NCBI GenBank assembly: GCA_040768905.1
Contig: JAXGMA010000001.1
Span: 310,001-374,000 of the forward strand
Length of the DNA stretch: 64,000 bases
From: SZUA-584 sp040768905
GTDB taxonomy: Bacteria > Bacillota > Clostridia > Christensenellales > SZUA-584
Direction: 5' to 3'
The position numbers and the translations under genes were made by a program. A model generated the notes under the pieces. The model saw only the letters and a list, made by a program, of their open reading frames with translations. It was not told where the DNA came from and did not search any database. Positions 18,056-27,178 of the stretch are shown here, piece after piece (positions within the stretch are counted from its first letter, which is position 1; every line of letters starts with the position of its first letter).

Positions 18056-18448
18056 GTGGCAAAAATTCAGTTTTTAGGTACAGGCAGAAGAAAGAGTTCA
18101 GTGGCGCGCGTTATCATCTCTCCCGGCAACGGTAAAATGGAAATCAATAAACGCCCCATTGAAGAATACTTTGGATATGAAACGCTGCGCATGATGGCGA
18201 AATCGCCGCTTGTTTTGACAGAAACGTTGTCAAAGTACGATGTATTTGTAAGCACCAAGGGCGGCGGCTTTACCGGCCAGGCGGGTGCTATACGCCACGG
18301 CATTTCAAGGGCGCTGATAAAATCAGAGCCTGAGCTTAGGGCCCTGCTGAAAAAAGCAGGCTTCCTGACAAGAGACGCACGCATGAAGGAAAGAAAAAAG
18401 TACGGTCTCAAGGCCGCAAGACGCGCGCCGCAGTTCTCCAAGAGATAG
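18056..18448 (+). CDS. rpsI: 30S ribosomal protein S9
   Basis: 130 residues starting at GTG 18056 behind GGAGGG. TGRRKSSVARV at the start, KGGGFTGQAGAIRHGISRAL in the middle and the basic end ARRAPQFSKR are the S9 hallmarks; the C-terminal tail reaches the P-site tRNA in the small subunit. Two bases separate it from rplM. Confidence 0.97.
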   Translation: MAKIQFLGTGRRKSSVARVIISPGNGKMEINKRPIEEYFGYETLRMMAKSPLVLTETLSKYDVFVSTKGGGFTGQAGAIRHGISRALIKSEPELRALLKKAGFLTRDARMKERKKYGLKAARRAPQFSKR

Positions 18449-18490
18449 TATCTCTTACGGGTATACCCAATTTGTATGCCCGATTTTATA

Positions 18491-18519
18491 AAAACGAGCC
18501 GCTTCGGGCTCGTTTTTTT
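18491..18519 (+). terminator. terminator of rplM-rpsI
   Basis: A 10-bp stem AAAACGAGCC/GGCTCGTTTT with a 6-nt loop and a run of seven T, 40 bp after the rpsI stop. Confidence 0.9.
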
Positions 18520-18600
18520 GTGAAAAGAAACATGAATAGTGAAGCACAAATTTCTCCCTGCAAGCTTTCGATTTATTCGCTTCTGGAGGAAAAGGGATAC

Positions 18601-20091
18601 TTAAACTGGCTCTAGCGGCTGTTTTGCGGGCCCGTTTAAGACTTTGCCTTCAAGATCAAACCTTGAACCGTGGCATTGGCAGTCAAACGAGCCTGCCTGC
18701 GCATTGTATTCAAGCGGGCAGCCCAAATGCGTGCAGCGCGCTTTGAAAACATGCAGCTTCCCGTCTTTGCTCCTTCCAACAGCTGCAGCCTGTCCGTCAA
18801 GACGGCATACAGCGCCTTCCCCTTTCCCAACGTCATCCGTGCTGCCCTCCGCCAGGCCCGTATGGCCGGCCACAAAGGTTCGCACAGTACACGCTGTTTG
18901 CTCTGCAAAACCTTTGGCAGATGCAGCCGGTGCAACGCGCAGCGGGCTGAAATGTGCGCGGATGTCTGGTTCGATAGTTTCTTTTCCCGAACAGTCGTCA
19001 GCGATCATCAAAGCGGCGGCGGCACTGTTCGTCATGCCCCACTTGGCATAGCCTGTTGCTGTATATACCCTGGGGCCTTTTTTGTGCAGACATCCCACAT
19101 ACGGAAGGCCGTCCAGCGTGACACAGTCCTGCGCTGACCAGCCGCAGTAAGCTTTTGCGTCCGGGAAGTTTTTGATCAAGAAACTATTCAGAGGCTCAAG
19201 GCCGGTGTCATCGGATTCCTGTCCCGTCTTATGCCCGAAACCGCCGGCAAGCAGCCAGTGCGTGCCTCCGGCATCAAACGCGCGCACCGAATGCTTCGGG
19301 CTGCCGGCGCTGACAAACAGGGCCTGAGGCCCGGGTGCATCTTTCTTTGCCGCTATCAGGTAGGATCGCTCCTGATGGATGCGCAGGAAAAAGAGGCCGG
19401 GAAACTCCACGAGTGGGTAGCCCGTTGCCAGTACCGCCGTTTTGGCATGCAGGACGCCGCCGGCAGTGATTAGCCTGACGCCGTGCGCATCTCTGTCTAG
19501 CTCAAGCACGGCAGAGTGCTCGAATATTTCTGCGCCCTTATCTGCAAGCTTGGCTGCCAGCGCGTATAGGTACTTGAGCGGATGAAACTGCGCCTGGTTT
19601 TCCAGAAACAATGCGCACCGCACCGGGAAGGGCAGCTGCGTCTGCGCCGTAAACTTTGATTTGATGCCCAGCCGCTCATAGGCCTTTAGTTCATCAACCA
19701 CGGCTTGTTCCTCTGTATCGTTGCGGGCATATACACACGCGGGCACGTGCTCAAAACCGCATTCGATATCAAACTCTTCAATGAGTGACTCTATCAGCGA
19801 GAGGCCAGCCATGTTGGCTTGTACGTATGCCTGTGCCTTCTCATCCGAGAGACGGCTCAGTGCCGTGCCGTGCTGATATGTGATTTTCGCTGTGGTGCGG
19901 CCGCTTGTGCCGCTGCCCAGCGCATCGGCTTCAACCACGCAGACACGCGCACCCGCGCGGCAAAGAAGCAGTGCCGTTGTAAGGCCGGTAAGCCCTCCGC
20001 CCGCCACCGCGATGTCGCAGCGGTGCGTACCTGAAAGTTTTGGGAAAACAGGCGGAACAGTGTTTTCCGCCCAGAGAGAAATCTGTTTCAT
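18601..20091 (-). CDS. FAD oxidoreductase with C-terminal Rieske [2Fe-2S] domain
   Basis: 496 residues. The N-terminal ~375 residues form a DAO-type FAD oxidase: dinucleotide motif VAGGGLTGLTTALL at ~30, then GSGTSGRTTAKITYQHG. The last ~100 residues are a Rieske domain with CTHLGC and CQCHGSRFD (Cys-x-His ... Cys-x-x-His), the ligands of a [2Fe-2S] cluster. This fusion is known from Firmicutes (YhfW-like); its substrate is not established. An amine or amino acid is the usual guess from the DAO fold. It lies 143 bp downstream of the hydrogenase-like gene on the same strand, with a hairpin between them. The Rieske-to-flavin electron path suggests a redox partner outside the protein. Confidence 0.88.
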   Translation of the reverse strand: MKQISLWAENTVPPVFPKLSGTHRCDIAVAGGGLTGLTTALLLCRAGARVCVVEADALGSGTSGRTTAKITYQHGTALSRLSDEKAQAYVQANMAGLSLIESLIEEFDIECGFEHVPACVYARNDTEEQAVVDELKAYERLGIKSKFTAQTQLPFPVRCALFLENQAQFHPLKYLYALAAKLADKGAEIFEHSAVLELDRDAHGVRLITAGGVLHAKTAVLATGYPLVEFPGLFFLRIHQERSYLIAAKKDAPGPQALFVSAGSPKHSVRAFDAGGTHWLLAGGFGHKTGQESDDTGLEPLNSFLIKNFPDAKAYCGWSAQDCVTLDGLPYVGCLHKKGPRVYTATGYAKWGMTNSAAAALMIADDCSGKETIEPDIRAHFSPLRVAPAASAKGFAEQTACTVRTFVAGHTGLAEGSTDDVGKGEGAVCRLDGQAAAVGRSKDGKLHVFKARCTHLGCPLEYNAQAGSFDCQCHGSRFDLEGKVLNGPAKQPLEPV

Positions 20092-20112
20092 GGTAAAAAT
20101 CCTTTTTGGTTA

Positions 20113-20146
20113 TTTTGCCGCAGACAGAAAAAAAGATGCGGCAAAA
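20113..20146 (-). terminator. hairpin between the hydrogenase-like and Rieske genes
   Basis: A 10-bp perfect stem TTTTGCCGCA/TGCGGCAAAA with a 14-nt A-rich loop. Beyond the stem the minus strand has no long T run, so it may be a weak terminator or a processing or stability element. Confidence 0.4.
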
Positions 20147-20234
20147 AAACGGCTTATTCGAAGAACATCACAGCCATCCCCAAAAATGCCTGAGCATCAG
20201 AAAAAAATTGCGCCATTTTCTGTCGGCTGAACGT

Positions 20235-21461
20235 TTAAAATTGCCGCGTGAACATGTTCTTTGTGTCGCGCAGGCTCTCTATGGTGTCAAAACCGAGGCG
20301 GCGCAGCATCTCCAGCACATAGGTGTTGTTGACAGGCGTCTTATTTTCTGCGAGCGCGGCATAAGCATCCACGTTTTGCGTGCCTTGCTCAGGGCTGATC
20401 AGAACGCGCGGGCCGCCTACGCAGCCGCCCTTGCAGCCCATGCCTTCCAGGAAATTGGCATCCGCTTTTTTTGCGATCACCTCGCTGAGCATGGCCTTGC
20501 ATTCAGCTACGCCGCCTACCTGCCGCGCTTTGAGCGGAAAGCAGCGCTTCGGTGAGATCAGCTCAAGCGTTGAGCGTACGGATTCGCTGACGCCGCCTGT
20601 GCGCGCATAGAGCCGCCCCGCCGCGGATGAATGATCCCGCTGGTCTTCTTCGAGCGCTTCCGGACGGATGCCCGCTGCTTCGAAAATGTCTGCCATTTCC
20701 TGAAAGGTCAGCACATAATCAACGGCTTCTGCCACATCTTTTTGACGCGCCTCGGCTTTTTTGGCAATACACGGGCCGATAAACACAGTTTTTGCGCCTT
20801 CATACAACTGTTTGACAGCGCGTCCGCATGCCACCATGGGAGACACAGACGGCGGCATATGAGGCACAAGCTGGCTGTATACTTTTTCGATCATCGATAC
20901 CCACATTGGGCAGCAGCAGCTTGTGAGCATAAAATCTTCTTGCTTCTGCACGGCTTTATCAAATTCAAGGGCTTCTTTGAGCGTCAGTATATCAGCGAAC
21001 AGCGCCACTTCTATCATGCCTGCAAACCCAAGCTTTTTAAGCGCATGGCGCATCCTGCCCGGTGAAAAATCTTTGCCGAACTGGCTTAAATACGCAGGTG
21101 CTATCAGCGCATAGACCAAATTGCCGCTGTTTATCAGCTCGAAAACAGGCACGACCTCCTTGATCTCCGCAAGGTTGTGTGTATCGCAGGCTGTGATGCA
21201 ATCGCCGCAGCCCACACATTTTTGATGATCTATCACGACATTGCCGTCCTTGCCATAAGATATGGCATCAAAGAAGCAGACATTCTGGCAAGGTTTCTCT
21301 TCACAGCCGCACGGTCCGAGACGTACCACAGGCGGATAAGATCTTGGATTCAAAAGGCAGTCAAGCGCGTGTTTGTCGGTGTGCGGAGAGGGGAAAAGCG
21401 GCGCGATATTGTGTGCTGCCGCCTCCACCGCCTGATGATACAGCTTTTCATAGTGATCCAT
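20235..21461 (-). CDS. [FeFe]-hydrogenase-like iron-sulfur protein
   Basis: 408 residues. The N-terminal part has two cluster motifs (CGCEEKPCQNVC and CVGCGDCITAC), the second a ferredoxin [4Fe-4S] site. The C-terminal part carries three H-cluster signatures in altered form: SCCCPMW (L1, usually TSCCPxW), GPCIAKKAE (L2, usually MPCxxKxxE), and EGMGCKGGCVGGP (L3). All four H-cluster Cys are kept; the Met of L2 is Gly. Such variants occur in putative sensory or group C/D hydrogenases rather than bulk H2 enzymes. No PAS domain is present and no HydE/F/G maturases are in the window. Its start overlaps the DNA glycosylase gene by 14 bp. Confidence 0.8.
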   Translation of the reverse strand: MDHYEKLYHQAVEAAAHNIAPLFPSPHTDKHALDCLLNPRSYPPVVRLGPCGCEEKPCQNVCFFDAISYGKDGNVVIDHQKCVGCGDCITACDTHNLAEIKEVVPVFELINSGNLVYALIAPAYLSQFGKDFSPGRMRHALKKLGFAGMIEVALFADILTLKEALEFDKAVQKQEDFMLTSCCCPMWVSMIEKVYSQLVPHMPPSVSPMVACGRAVKQLYEGAKTVFIGPCIAKKAEARQKDVAEAVDYVLTFQEMADIFEAAGIRPEALEEDQRDHSSAAGRLYARTGGVSESVRSTLELISPKRCFPLKARQVGGVAECKAMLSEVIAKKADANFLEGMGCKGGCVGGPRVLISPEQGTQNVDAYAALAENKTPVNNTYVLEMLRRLGFDTIESLRDTKNMFTRQF

Positions 21462-21957
21462 AGTTTATCCCTTCTAAATAAGGCAGTATGCGCTGCCAGT
21501 CTTTGCGGCGCTCGTCAAACGGTACGGTATGCGCGGGGCTGGTGGAGCCAAGCCGTGTAAACGAAAGCCCAGCAAACTCACGGCCTGCATAACGCATAAA
21601 AGTATCATAGGCCTTTGCGCCGTTGAAGAATACGTGTGCGATTTTTGTGTGCTCTGCGAAAAACGAGCCAAAATCGTTGACAACCGGGTTTTTGATATGT
21701 GCATCAAGGCTGCTTTTTCGCTCGCAGCTTTTTATCACGTCCCAAAGCGCAATGCCGTGTTTGAGCAGCATGTCAAGCCTTGCCTGATAATCCTGCATAT
21801 AAGGTTCTCTTAGCAGCGCATGCATCAGCTTCCAGAAGGCGTTATGGCGGTGTCCGTAGTACTGCTGCCTGCGCAGAGACTCTTTGCCCGGCATGGAACC
21901 GAGTATCAGTATACGGCTTTGTTTATCCGCGACAGGCGGCAGGCAATGAGTGGTCAT
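21448..21957 (-). CDS. DNA-deoxyinosine glycosylase (uracil-DNA glycosylase superfamily)
   Basis: 169 residues. The first motif GSMPGKESLRRQQYYGH...NAFW and the later SPAH segment fit family 6 (hypoxanthine-DNA glycosylase) of the UDG superfamily, which removes deoxyinosine formed by adenine deamination. The GSMPG loop with Asn in NAFW is the water-activating region typical of this family. Length is normal. Its ATG overlaps the stop of the U32 gene by 4 bp and its end overlaps the hydrogenase-like gene by 14 bp, so all three are translationally linked. Confidence 0.85.
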   Translation of the reverse strand: MTTHCLPPVADKQSRILILGSMPGKESLRRQQYYGHRHNAFWKLMHALLREPYMQDYQARLDMLLKHGIALWDVIKSCERKSSLDAHIKNPVVNDFGSFFAEHTKIAHVFFNGAKAYDTFMRYAGREFAGLSFTRLGSTSPAHTVPFDERRKDWQRILPYLEGINYGSL

Positions 21958-24221
21958 CTTAGCTTTTCAATCTGATACCGGGTATGCTTTATCAGAGCAC
22001 TTGCTTCTTCCATATCTTCATCAAACAGTTCGAGGCGAAAATGGCGGATGCCGAGCGCAAACAGTTTGGCGATTGGCGCTTTATAAGGGCGGCTCTCAAA
22101 TATTCGGCTTTGGCAATTGGCATCGGTCAATACGGGATAGCGGCAGCCTTTTTTATCCTCGATATGATACAGCTTTTTTTGACATGCGCTGCAAGCTGTG
22201 CTTCCAAGAGCACCGTGTTTGATGCAATGACGCATGGACATCAGCTCTCTGCGCGCAAAAACAATGGCTTCGACCGCGGGCATGTGTCCGCAGATGTCCC
22301 GATATGCCTTGAGCATTTGCGCAGCCTGCTGCGTACTGAGCTCAATAGAGAGCGTGATGCGTTTCGCACCCAACTGAAAAAGCACCCCCAGCGTATAGGC
22401 GTTGAGCGCGCTTACCGAGGAGTCTACGGTTAAATCGTTACCGCGGCCATACACATAAAGGCCGCCCGTGTCCGTGACCAGTAAATGCGCGCCGACATAA
22501 GTTGCAGGCTCATCAGCCATTCTGTCTGTTTTGAGGCGCAGGCGGGGACAGGCCGTTTTTTGTACAGAATAAAGAGTTTCATCCTCGGTCAGTATATCGC
22601 CTGTCGCAAAACTCTCTGCGGCCTCAAGCTGCTGCCTGTTGCGTACCAGAACATGAAGCAGAGCTTCTTTCATATCGCAGGGATGGGCAGTTTGCGGCGG
22701 ACTTATCTTGCAGACGCGTCGATGCGGCACAGCTGTGCGCAGTGCGGTCAGTCTTGCAACGGCGTCACGGCGCAAGGCATTGACAGCGCTTTTGGCTATG
22801 AACACATCTTTATCGGCATCTGCTGCACATGCGCTCAAGACATAAGGTGTGTCGCCCAGCTTTGAGATGCTATCACGGAGGCTTTCTGCAGATACAGCGC
22901 TGGTGCGGCTTGGCTGCACCGCCGAGCCCAAAGCACTTACGCTGTGGCCGTCTTCATCCCAAAGGTCAAGCCTGAGCAGTTCGCCCTTTTTGGCGGTCAA
23001 CCTGCCGTTTACAACGATGCGCCTCTCTGGCAGCTTTTGCAGCCGTTTGATCAGCAGGCTATCAGTTGTTTTTACGACGGTATCTCCGGCGGACGTCCGG
23101 GCCTTTGCATGAAGCTCGATCGTTTCTCCCGCTTTTGCCGAGGCAACCAACCGGCCGTCCTTATAGATTTTGTTGCAGATGAAGCCTTCGTCTTCGCGCT
23201 CGAATTTGATGCCGTCTCCCTGACAAAGCGGTGCACAGAGCTTAAGGGCGATCCTTTGATCGTTGGTATATGCCACGCGCCCAAGACGCGTTCCGCGGTG
23301 ATTAGGCCTATCGATGCTCATCAGCGCTTCTCCGCGCACATTTAAAAGATGTGCCTTGGTGAAGCCGCGGTTGAACAGACGGCACAAATCATCGATATCT
23401 GCCTCGTTTGTTTTTAGAGGCTCTTTCTTGCGGTATTGCGCAAGCAAGCCGGCATAGATCTTCGTGACCAGCCCCACGTACTCGGGGGTCTTCAAACGGC
23501 CTTCGATTTTAAAACAGCTGATGCCCGCGTCAAGCAGCAGGCCGATATCCTCAAAAAGCGCCAGATCCTTCGGGCTGAGAAGATACCCGCCGTGCTTTTC
23601 ATCTGTCATAATTTCTTCCTCAGACAGCCTGTAGCGCATGCGGCAGCTTTGCGCGCACAAACCGCGATTGCCGCTGCGCTGCTTTGTGAGCGCACTGAAA
23701 AAACACTGTCCTGAATAACAGATACACAGTGCACCGTGAATAAACACTTCTTTTTCGATATCGCATTTTAGTGACCTGATTTGGTCCAGAGTCATTTCCC
23801 GCGCGAGAACAGCACGCACCGCGCCCTGCTTTTTGGCGAACTCAAGCGCCGCGTCGCTGTGGTTGTGCATCTGCGTACTTGAGTGTATCGCAATATCCGG
23901 GAAACAGCTGCGCACAGCAGCGATCATGCCGATATCCTGCATGATCAGCGCATCAGCGCCGGTTTCCATCACATGCCCGGCATGCTGCAGAAACGCTTTT
24001 GTCTCATCCTCGTAGACGAGTGTGTTCACTGTGACATAGACTTTCACGCCAAAAGTATGCGCGAAAGCAATAGCTTCTGCCATCTGATCGTATGAAAAAT
24101 TCTGCGCAGACGCACGCGCTCCAAACGTTTTTCCGCCAAGATAGATGGCATCCGCGCCGTTTCTTACAGCCTGAACCGCAGAAAGCATATCGCCGGCAGG
24201 AGCCAGCAGCTCTGTTTGCAT
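21954..24221 (-). CDS. U32 peptidase-family protein with DUF3656 (RlhA-like)
   Basis: 755 residues from ATG 24221 (GGAG 6 nt upstream; an ATG 51 bp earlier has no site). The start ELLAPAGD and the four-Cys region (CICYSGQCFFSA...GLCAQSCRMRYRL) around residues 165-195 are the U32 core, which in E. coli RlhA and TrhP supports RNA hydroxylation (23S C2501, or tRNA U34) rather than proteolysis. The middle holds a DUF3656-like insert of ~120 residues, and the end has further Cys (GSTACSACQKK). A prephenate- and iron-sulfur-linked RNA hydroxylase is the best family guess; which RNA is modified is open. It heads the three-gene overlapping unit. Confidence 0.85.
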   Translation of the reverse strand: MQTELLAPAGDMLSAVQAVRNGADAIYLGGKTFGARASAQNFSYDQMAEAIAFAHTFGVKVYVTVNTLVYEDETKAFLQHAGHVMETGADALIMQDIGMIAAVRSCFPDIAIHSSTQMHNHSDAALEFAKKQGAVRAVLAREMTLDQIRSLKCDIEKEVFIHGALCICYSGQCFFSALTKQRSGNRGLCAQSCRMRYRLSEEEIMTDEKHGGYLLSPKDLALFEDIGLLLDAGISCFKIEGRLKTPEYVGLVTKIYAGLLAQYRKKEPLKTNEADIDDLCRLFNRGFTKAHLLNVRGEALMSIDRPNHRGTRLGRVAYTNDQRIALKLCAPLCQGDGIKFEREDEGFICNKIYKDGRLVASAKAGETIELHAKARTSAGDTVVKTTDSLLIKRLQKLPERRIVVNGRLTAKKGELLRLDLWDEDGHSVSALGSAVQPSRTSAVSAESLRDSISKLGDTPYVLSACAADADKDVFIAKSAVNALRRDAVARLTALRTAVPHRRVCKISPPQTAHPCDMKEALLHVLVRNRQQLEAAESFATGDILTEDETLYSVQKTACPRLRLKTDRMADEPATYVGAHLLVTDTGGLYVYGRGNDLTVDSSVSALNAYTLGVLFQLGAKRITLSIELSTQQAAQMLKAYRDICGHMPAVEAIVFARRELMSMRHCIKHGALGSTACSACQKKLYHIEDKKGCRYPVLTDANCQSRIFESRPYKAPIAKLFALGIRHFRLELFDEDMEEASALIKHTRYQIEKLR

Positions 24222-24307
24222 CCGTTGCTCCGTTTTCTTTTCAGTATAGCACAGATGAAGCCTCTGATGCATAAAAAAGACCGGCTGACTGCGCCGATCT
24301 TCTGTCG

Positions 24308-24463
24308 CTATTCTTTTATGAAGTGCTGGTTTGCGCCCGGAGTCGGCGGAAACGAATCGCCTTTGTCGAGCGTCACGCCCTGCCTGACCACCTGGCCGCT
24401 GTCATTAACGATCTTGTAGTCTCCGCTCTGCGGCGCTTTTTGGCCCGACTTAAATTTCTGCAT
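24308..24463 (-). CDS. YjzC-family small protein
   Basis: 51 residues. FKSGQKAPQSGDY at the start, then V-x-L-xxGDSFPPTP, follow the YjzC pattern of small Firmicute proteins whose role is unknown. AGGTGGAG sits just upstream of the ATG at 24463 with 4-nt spacing. It is a lone gene between the U32 unit and malQ, both on the same strand. Confidence 0.75.
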   Translation of the reverse strand: MQKFKSGQKAPQSGDYKIVNDSGQVVRQGVTLDKGDSFPPTPGANQHFIKE

Positions 24464-24583
24464 GTCAGCTCCACCTTTCATTATTATTCAGCCTGAAGAT
24501 ATTTTTTGCCGAACTCCGCAAAATATGTGAAAGGCGTGCGATATAGAACAAAATACCAGTCAAAGCGTTTTTTTAAGAGGCTT

Positions 24584-26086
24584 TTAAACGCCTTCGGTCC
24601 TTTTGCTTTCTATGTTGAGAGCCCGGATCCTAAGCGCAAGAGCCTCGTTCGTCTGCCCGGGCAGGAGGCGCCATCTCCAGTTGCCTCCCAGCGTTCCCGG
24701 CGTATTCATCCTTGCTTCACTTCCCAGTTCTAAAAAATCCTGCATCGGAGCAACTGCCGTCTGTGCATCGCTGCAAAACACGGCTTTTATCAATGCGCTG
24801 CAGATGCTCTGGCCGTTGTTAAGACCAAGGTAGGATGAGGCAAAGCCTCTTTGGTGTTCTCCTGCATGCTGCCACCAGCCAAAAATCGTGTCGTTATCAT
24901 GCGTCCCTGTATAGTAAACGGTATTCTCAGTCACGTTGTGAGGCAAATGGGTGTTTTGTTCGTCCGAATCAAAACCAAACGCAAGCACCTTCATCCCCGG
25001 GAAACCGCATGCATCAAGTAGCTTTTTCACATCCTGTGTCACCAGCCCGAGGTCTTCTGCCACGATCTCAAGCTTAGGCACAGTGCGCTTTAATGTTTTG
25101 AAAAGGCTGCACCCCGGCCCGTCGTGCCAGCTGCCGTTTTTTGCTGTCTGCGCGTCAGCAGGCACTGCGTAATAATGCGCAAAGCCAATAAAGTGATCTA
25201 TCCGGACGAGGTCAAACAACGCTGCCATGGCATACATGCGCTGCGTCCACCAGGTGTAACCGTGCCGCCTGTGCCATTCCCAATTGTAAAGCGGGTTGCC
25301 CCAAAGCTGGCCGTCCTGAGAAAAATAATCCGGCGGAACGCCAGCCACATAAGAAGGCCTTCCGTCCGGCTCAAGTGAAAAAGCCTTGGGCGTTGCCCAT
25401 GTATCTGCGGAATCCATCGCGACATATATGGGCATATCACCGAATAGGCGTATGCCGCGATCATTGGCATATTTTTTTAATGCGAACCATTGTTTGAAGA
25501 ACAAAAACTGTACAAATTTATGGAAACAGATCTGATCGATAAGCATATGCGCGTGGTATGCCATTTCTTTGTGCTTGCGCAGCCTGACGCCTTGAGGCCA
25601 TTCGTGCCACGCGGCGCCGTCAAAGTGTTCTTTCAGTGCTGAAAACAAGGCGTAATCATGCAGCCAGGGGTTGCAGCGATCAAAACGGCGGATGCTTTTC
25701 TCAAGGCTGCTATATCCGCGGCTGTACGCCTTGCGGAGCAGCCGGATACGCGTATTGGCAAGCTGCGCATAACCCGTTTTAGCATCAGGGCCGCTATCAT
25801 CTATTCCCCGCAGATCCTCATATTTAAGCAAACCGTCATGGATGAGCCTATCTGGGTCTATAAAGTTCGGGTTTCCGGCATACATAGAAAAACTTTGGTA
25901 AGGAGAATCGCCAAAACCTGTTGGCCCGATGGGCAGAACCTGCCAGATTCCGACCTGCGCCGTTTTCAAAAAATCGACAAAATCATACGCCTCTTTGCCC
26001 AACGTGCCGATGCCATACGGCGAGGGCAATGAAGAGATATGCAACAATATCCCGCTTCGCCGTGTACTCTTTTCTGATGGCACCAT
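24584..26086 (-). CDS. malQ: 4-alpha-glucanotransferase (amylomaltase)
   Basis: 500 residues from ATG 26086, the usual MalQ length; the frame stays open 60 bp further but that part has no homology. Family motifs: RRSGILLHISSLPSPYGIG, FGDSPYQSFS, the nucleophile Asp in LVRIDHFIGF, the acid/base Glu in IVAEDLGLV, and the third acid in GTHDNDTIFGWW. It disproportionates malto-oligosaccharides in the cytoplasm, releasing glucose for starch or glycogen use. No glycogen phosphorylase gene accompanies it here. Confidence 0.95.
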   Translation of the reverse strand: MVPSEKSTRRSGILLHISSLPSPYGIGTLGKEAYDFVDFLKTAQVGIWQVLPIGPTGFGDSPYQSFSMYAGNPNFIDPDRLIHDGLLKYEDLRGIDDSGPDAKTGYAQLANTRIRLLRKAYSRGYSSLEKSIRRFDRCNPWLHDYALFSALKEHFDGAAWHEWPQGVRLRKHKEMAYHAHMLIDQICFHKFVQFLFFKQWFALKKYANDRGIRLFGDMPIYVAMDSADTWATPKAFSLEPDGRPSYVAGVPPDYFSQDGQLWGNPLYNWEWHRRHGYTWWTQRMYAMAALFDLVRIDHFIGFAHYYAVPADAQTAKNGSWHDGPGCSLFKTLKRTVPKLEIVAEDLGLVTQDVKKLLDACGFPGMKVLAFGFDSDEQNTHLPHNVTENTVYYTGTHDNDTIFGWWQHAGEHQRGFASSYLGLNNGQSICSALIKAVFCSDAQTAVAPMQDFLELGSEARMNTPGTLGGNWRWRLLPGQTNEALALRIRALNIESKRTEGV

Positions 26087-26237
26087 AAACAACCCCGGTA
26101 TGATATAAGATATCCGTATCATACAGCAAGATCTGCTCCTGCGCAACAGGGGATGTTTTCTGGCTATTATTGAATATTCAGCATCATTATATGAAAAAGA
26201 CGCCGCTCAGAGAAACGCAGGCAAATGCCGTTTTGGT

Positions 26238-26266
26238 TTGACTTGGCCGCACATTATTGATATATT
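26238..26266 (+). promoter_or_regulatory. promoter of tRNA-Arg(CCG)
   Basis: TTGACT (26238-26243) and TATATT (26261-26266), spacer 17 bp, 11 bp before the mature tRNA. Confidence 0.7.
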
Positions 26267-26277
26267 ATATAGGCTGT

Positions 26278-26354
26278 GTACCCGTAGCTCAGCTGGATAG
26301 AGCGTTGGACTCCGACTCCAAAGGCCGCAGGTTCAAATCCTGTCGGGTACACCA
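26278..26354 (+). tRNA. tRNA-Arg (anticodon CCG), CCA encoded
   Basis: 77 nt. Acceptor stem GTACCCG/CGGGTAC, D arm GCTC...GAGC, anticodon stem TTGGA/TCCAA with loop CTCCGAC (anticodon CCG, reads CGG), T loop TTCAAAT, discriminator A and encoded CCA. Confidence 0.95.
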
Positions 26355-26402
26355 AAAAAGCCCTTTAGACAGAGGAAAAACTGTTTAAGGGGCTTTTTTA
26401 TA
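26355..26402 (+). terminator. terminator of tRNA-Arg(CCG)
   Basis: A long stem (AAAAAAGCCCTTTAGACAG against CTGTTTAAGGGGCTTTTTT, with a few mismatches) starts right after the CCA and ends in a T run. Confidence 0.85.
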
Positions 26403-26477
26403 ACCGCTCATGCAATTGATACAACCAGTGCTGTCATTCTTAAAAAAGCTTATTGTGAGGCTGCAGAGAAAACCGTT

Positions 26478-26912
26478 CTATCGGATCTTGAAAAAGGCTG
26501 TTGCATCAGGCTCCGTCCTGTTATCAACATACATATCCACGCTGTATTCACCGTCCGGCCAGAGGCTCTCTATTGTGAGCGTACTGTAAACATAGATGCC
26601 GCTTTGTCCCTCATTGTTCATTTCAACTTCATAAATCATTTGATCGTCGGTGATATAATTCCAAACAAACCGTACTTTTGTATCATCGGGTGCATTGTTC
26701 AGAATGCCAACGGCTACCAGCTTCGGTGCGTCCTTAGGATATTCTGTGACTTCATCAACAGGTTCTCCGTTCACAACGTCTGATGTCATAAAGGGTGATG
26801 TGATGTTTGCGGTGCTGATACTGAATTCAAAATTTGTGCTGTTGGCCGGCAAGGCACAGCCGCCAATAAAGACAAGCAACAGTGCCGCCATAATTATGAT
26901 ATGCTTTTTCAT
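26478..26912 (-). CDS. lipoprotein of unknown function
   Basis: 144 residues from ATG 26912 (GGAGG 9 nt upstream). MKKHIIIMAALLLVFIGGC gives a signal with lipobox (IGGC), so it is membrane-anchored outside. The mature part is rich in beta-strand patterns (VRFVWNYIT, SGIYVYSTLTI, EYSVDMYVDN), like an Ig-type or MG2-like fold binding other surface molecules. I do not recognise a family. It stands alone; no obvious terminator is seen in the 233-bp gap upstream. Confidence 0.7.
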   Translation of the reverse strand: MKKHIIIMAALLLVFIGGCALPANSTNFEFSISTANITSPFMTSDVVNGEPVDEVTEYPKDAPKLVAVGILNNAPDDTKVRFVWNYITDDQMIYEVEMNNEGQSGIYVYSTLTIESLWPDGEYSVDMYVDNRTEPDATAFFKIR

Positions 26913-27178
26913 TGCATACAGCCTCCATTTCATGAATAAGGGCACCCCTTGTTTTCTTTATAGCACTGAAAGGGCACCTTGTCAAACGCCGAAAAAACCA
27001 AGAACCCTGTGCCGTCTCAACGGGGATATCTATATCATGTGCATACCCAGCCAGCTATGCGTTTTAAATGACAGGCATAGGGGAGAGGCCAAGAACAATA
27101 CAGTATTTATTGAAAGCCCTGGGGCTTTCGGCCTTCACGGCCCATCGCTTAAGCCGTTTTTTGCTGCTTAGGCCTAAG

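Noticed and set aside
26946..27178. Possible gene between the small lipoprotein and the DUF4914 remnant
   Set aside because: Frames crossing it run into the neighbours and have no start site; I see no gene.
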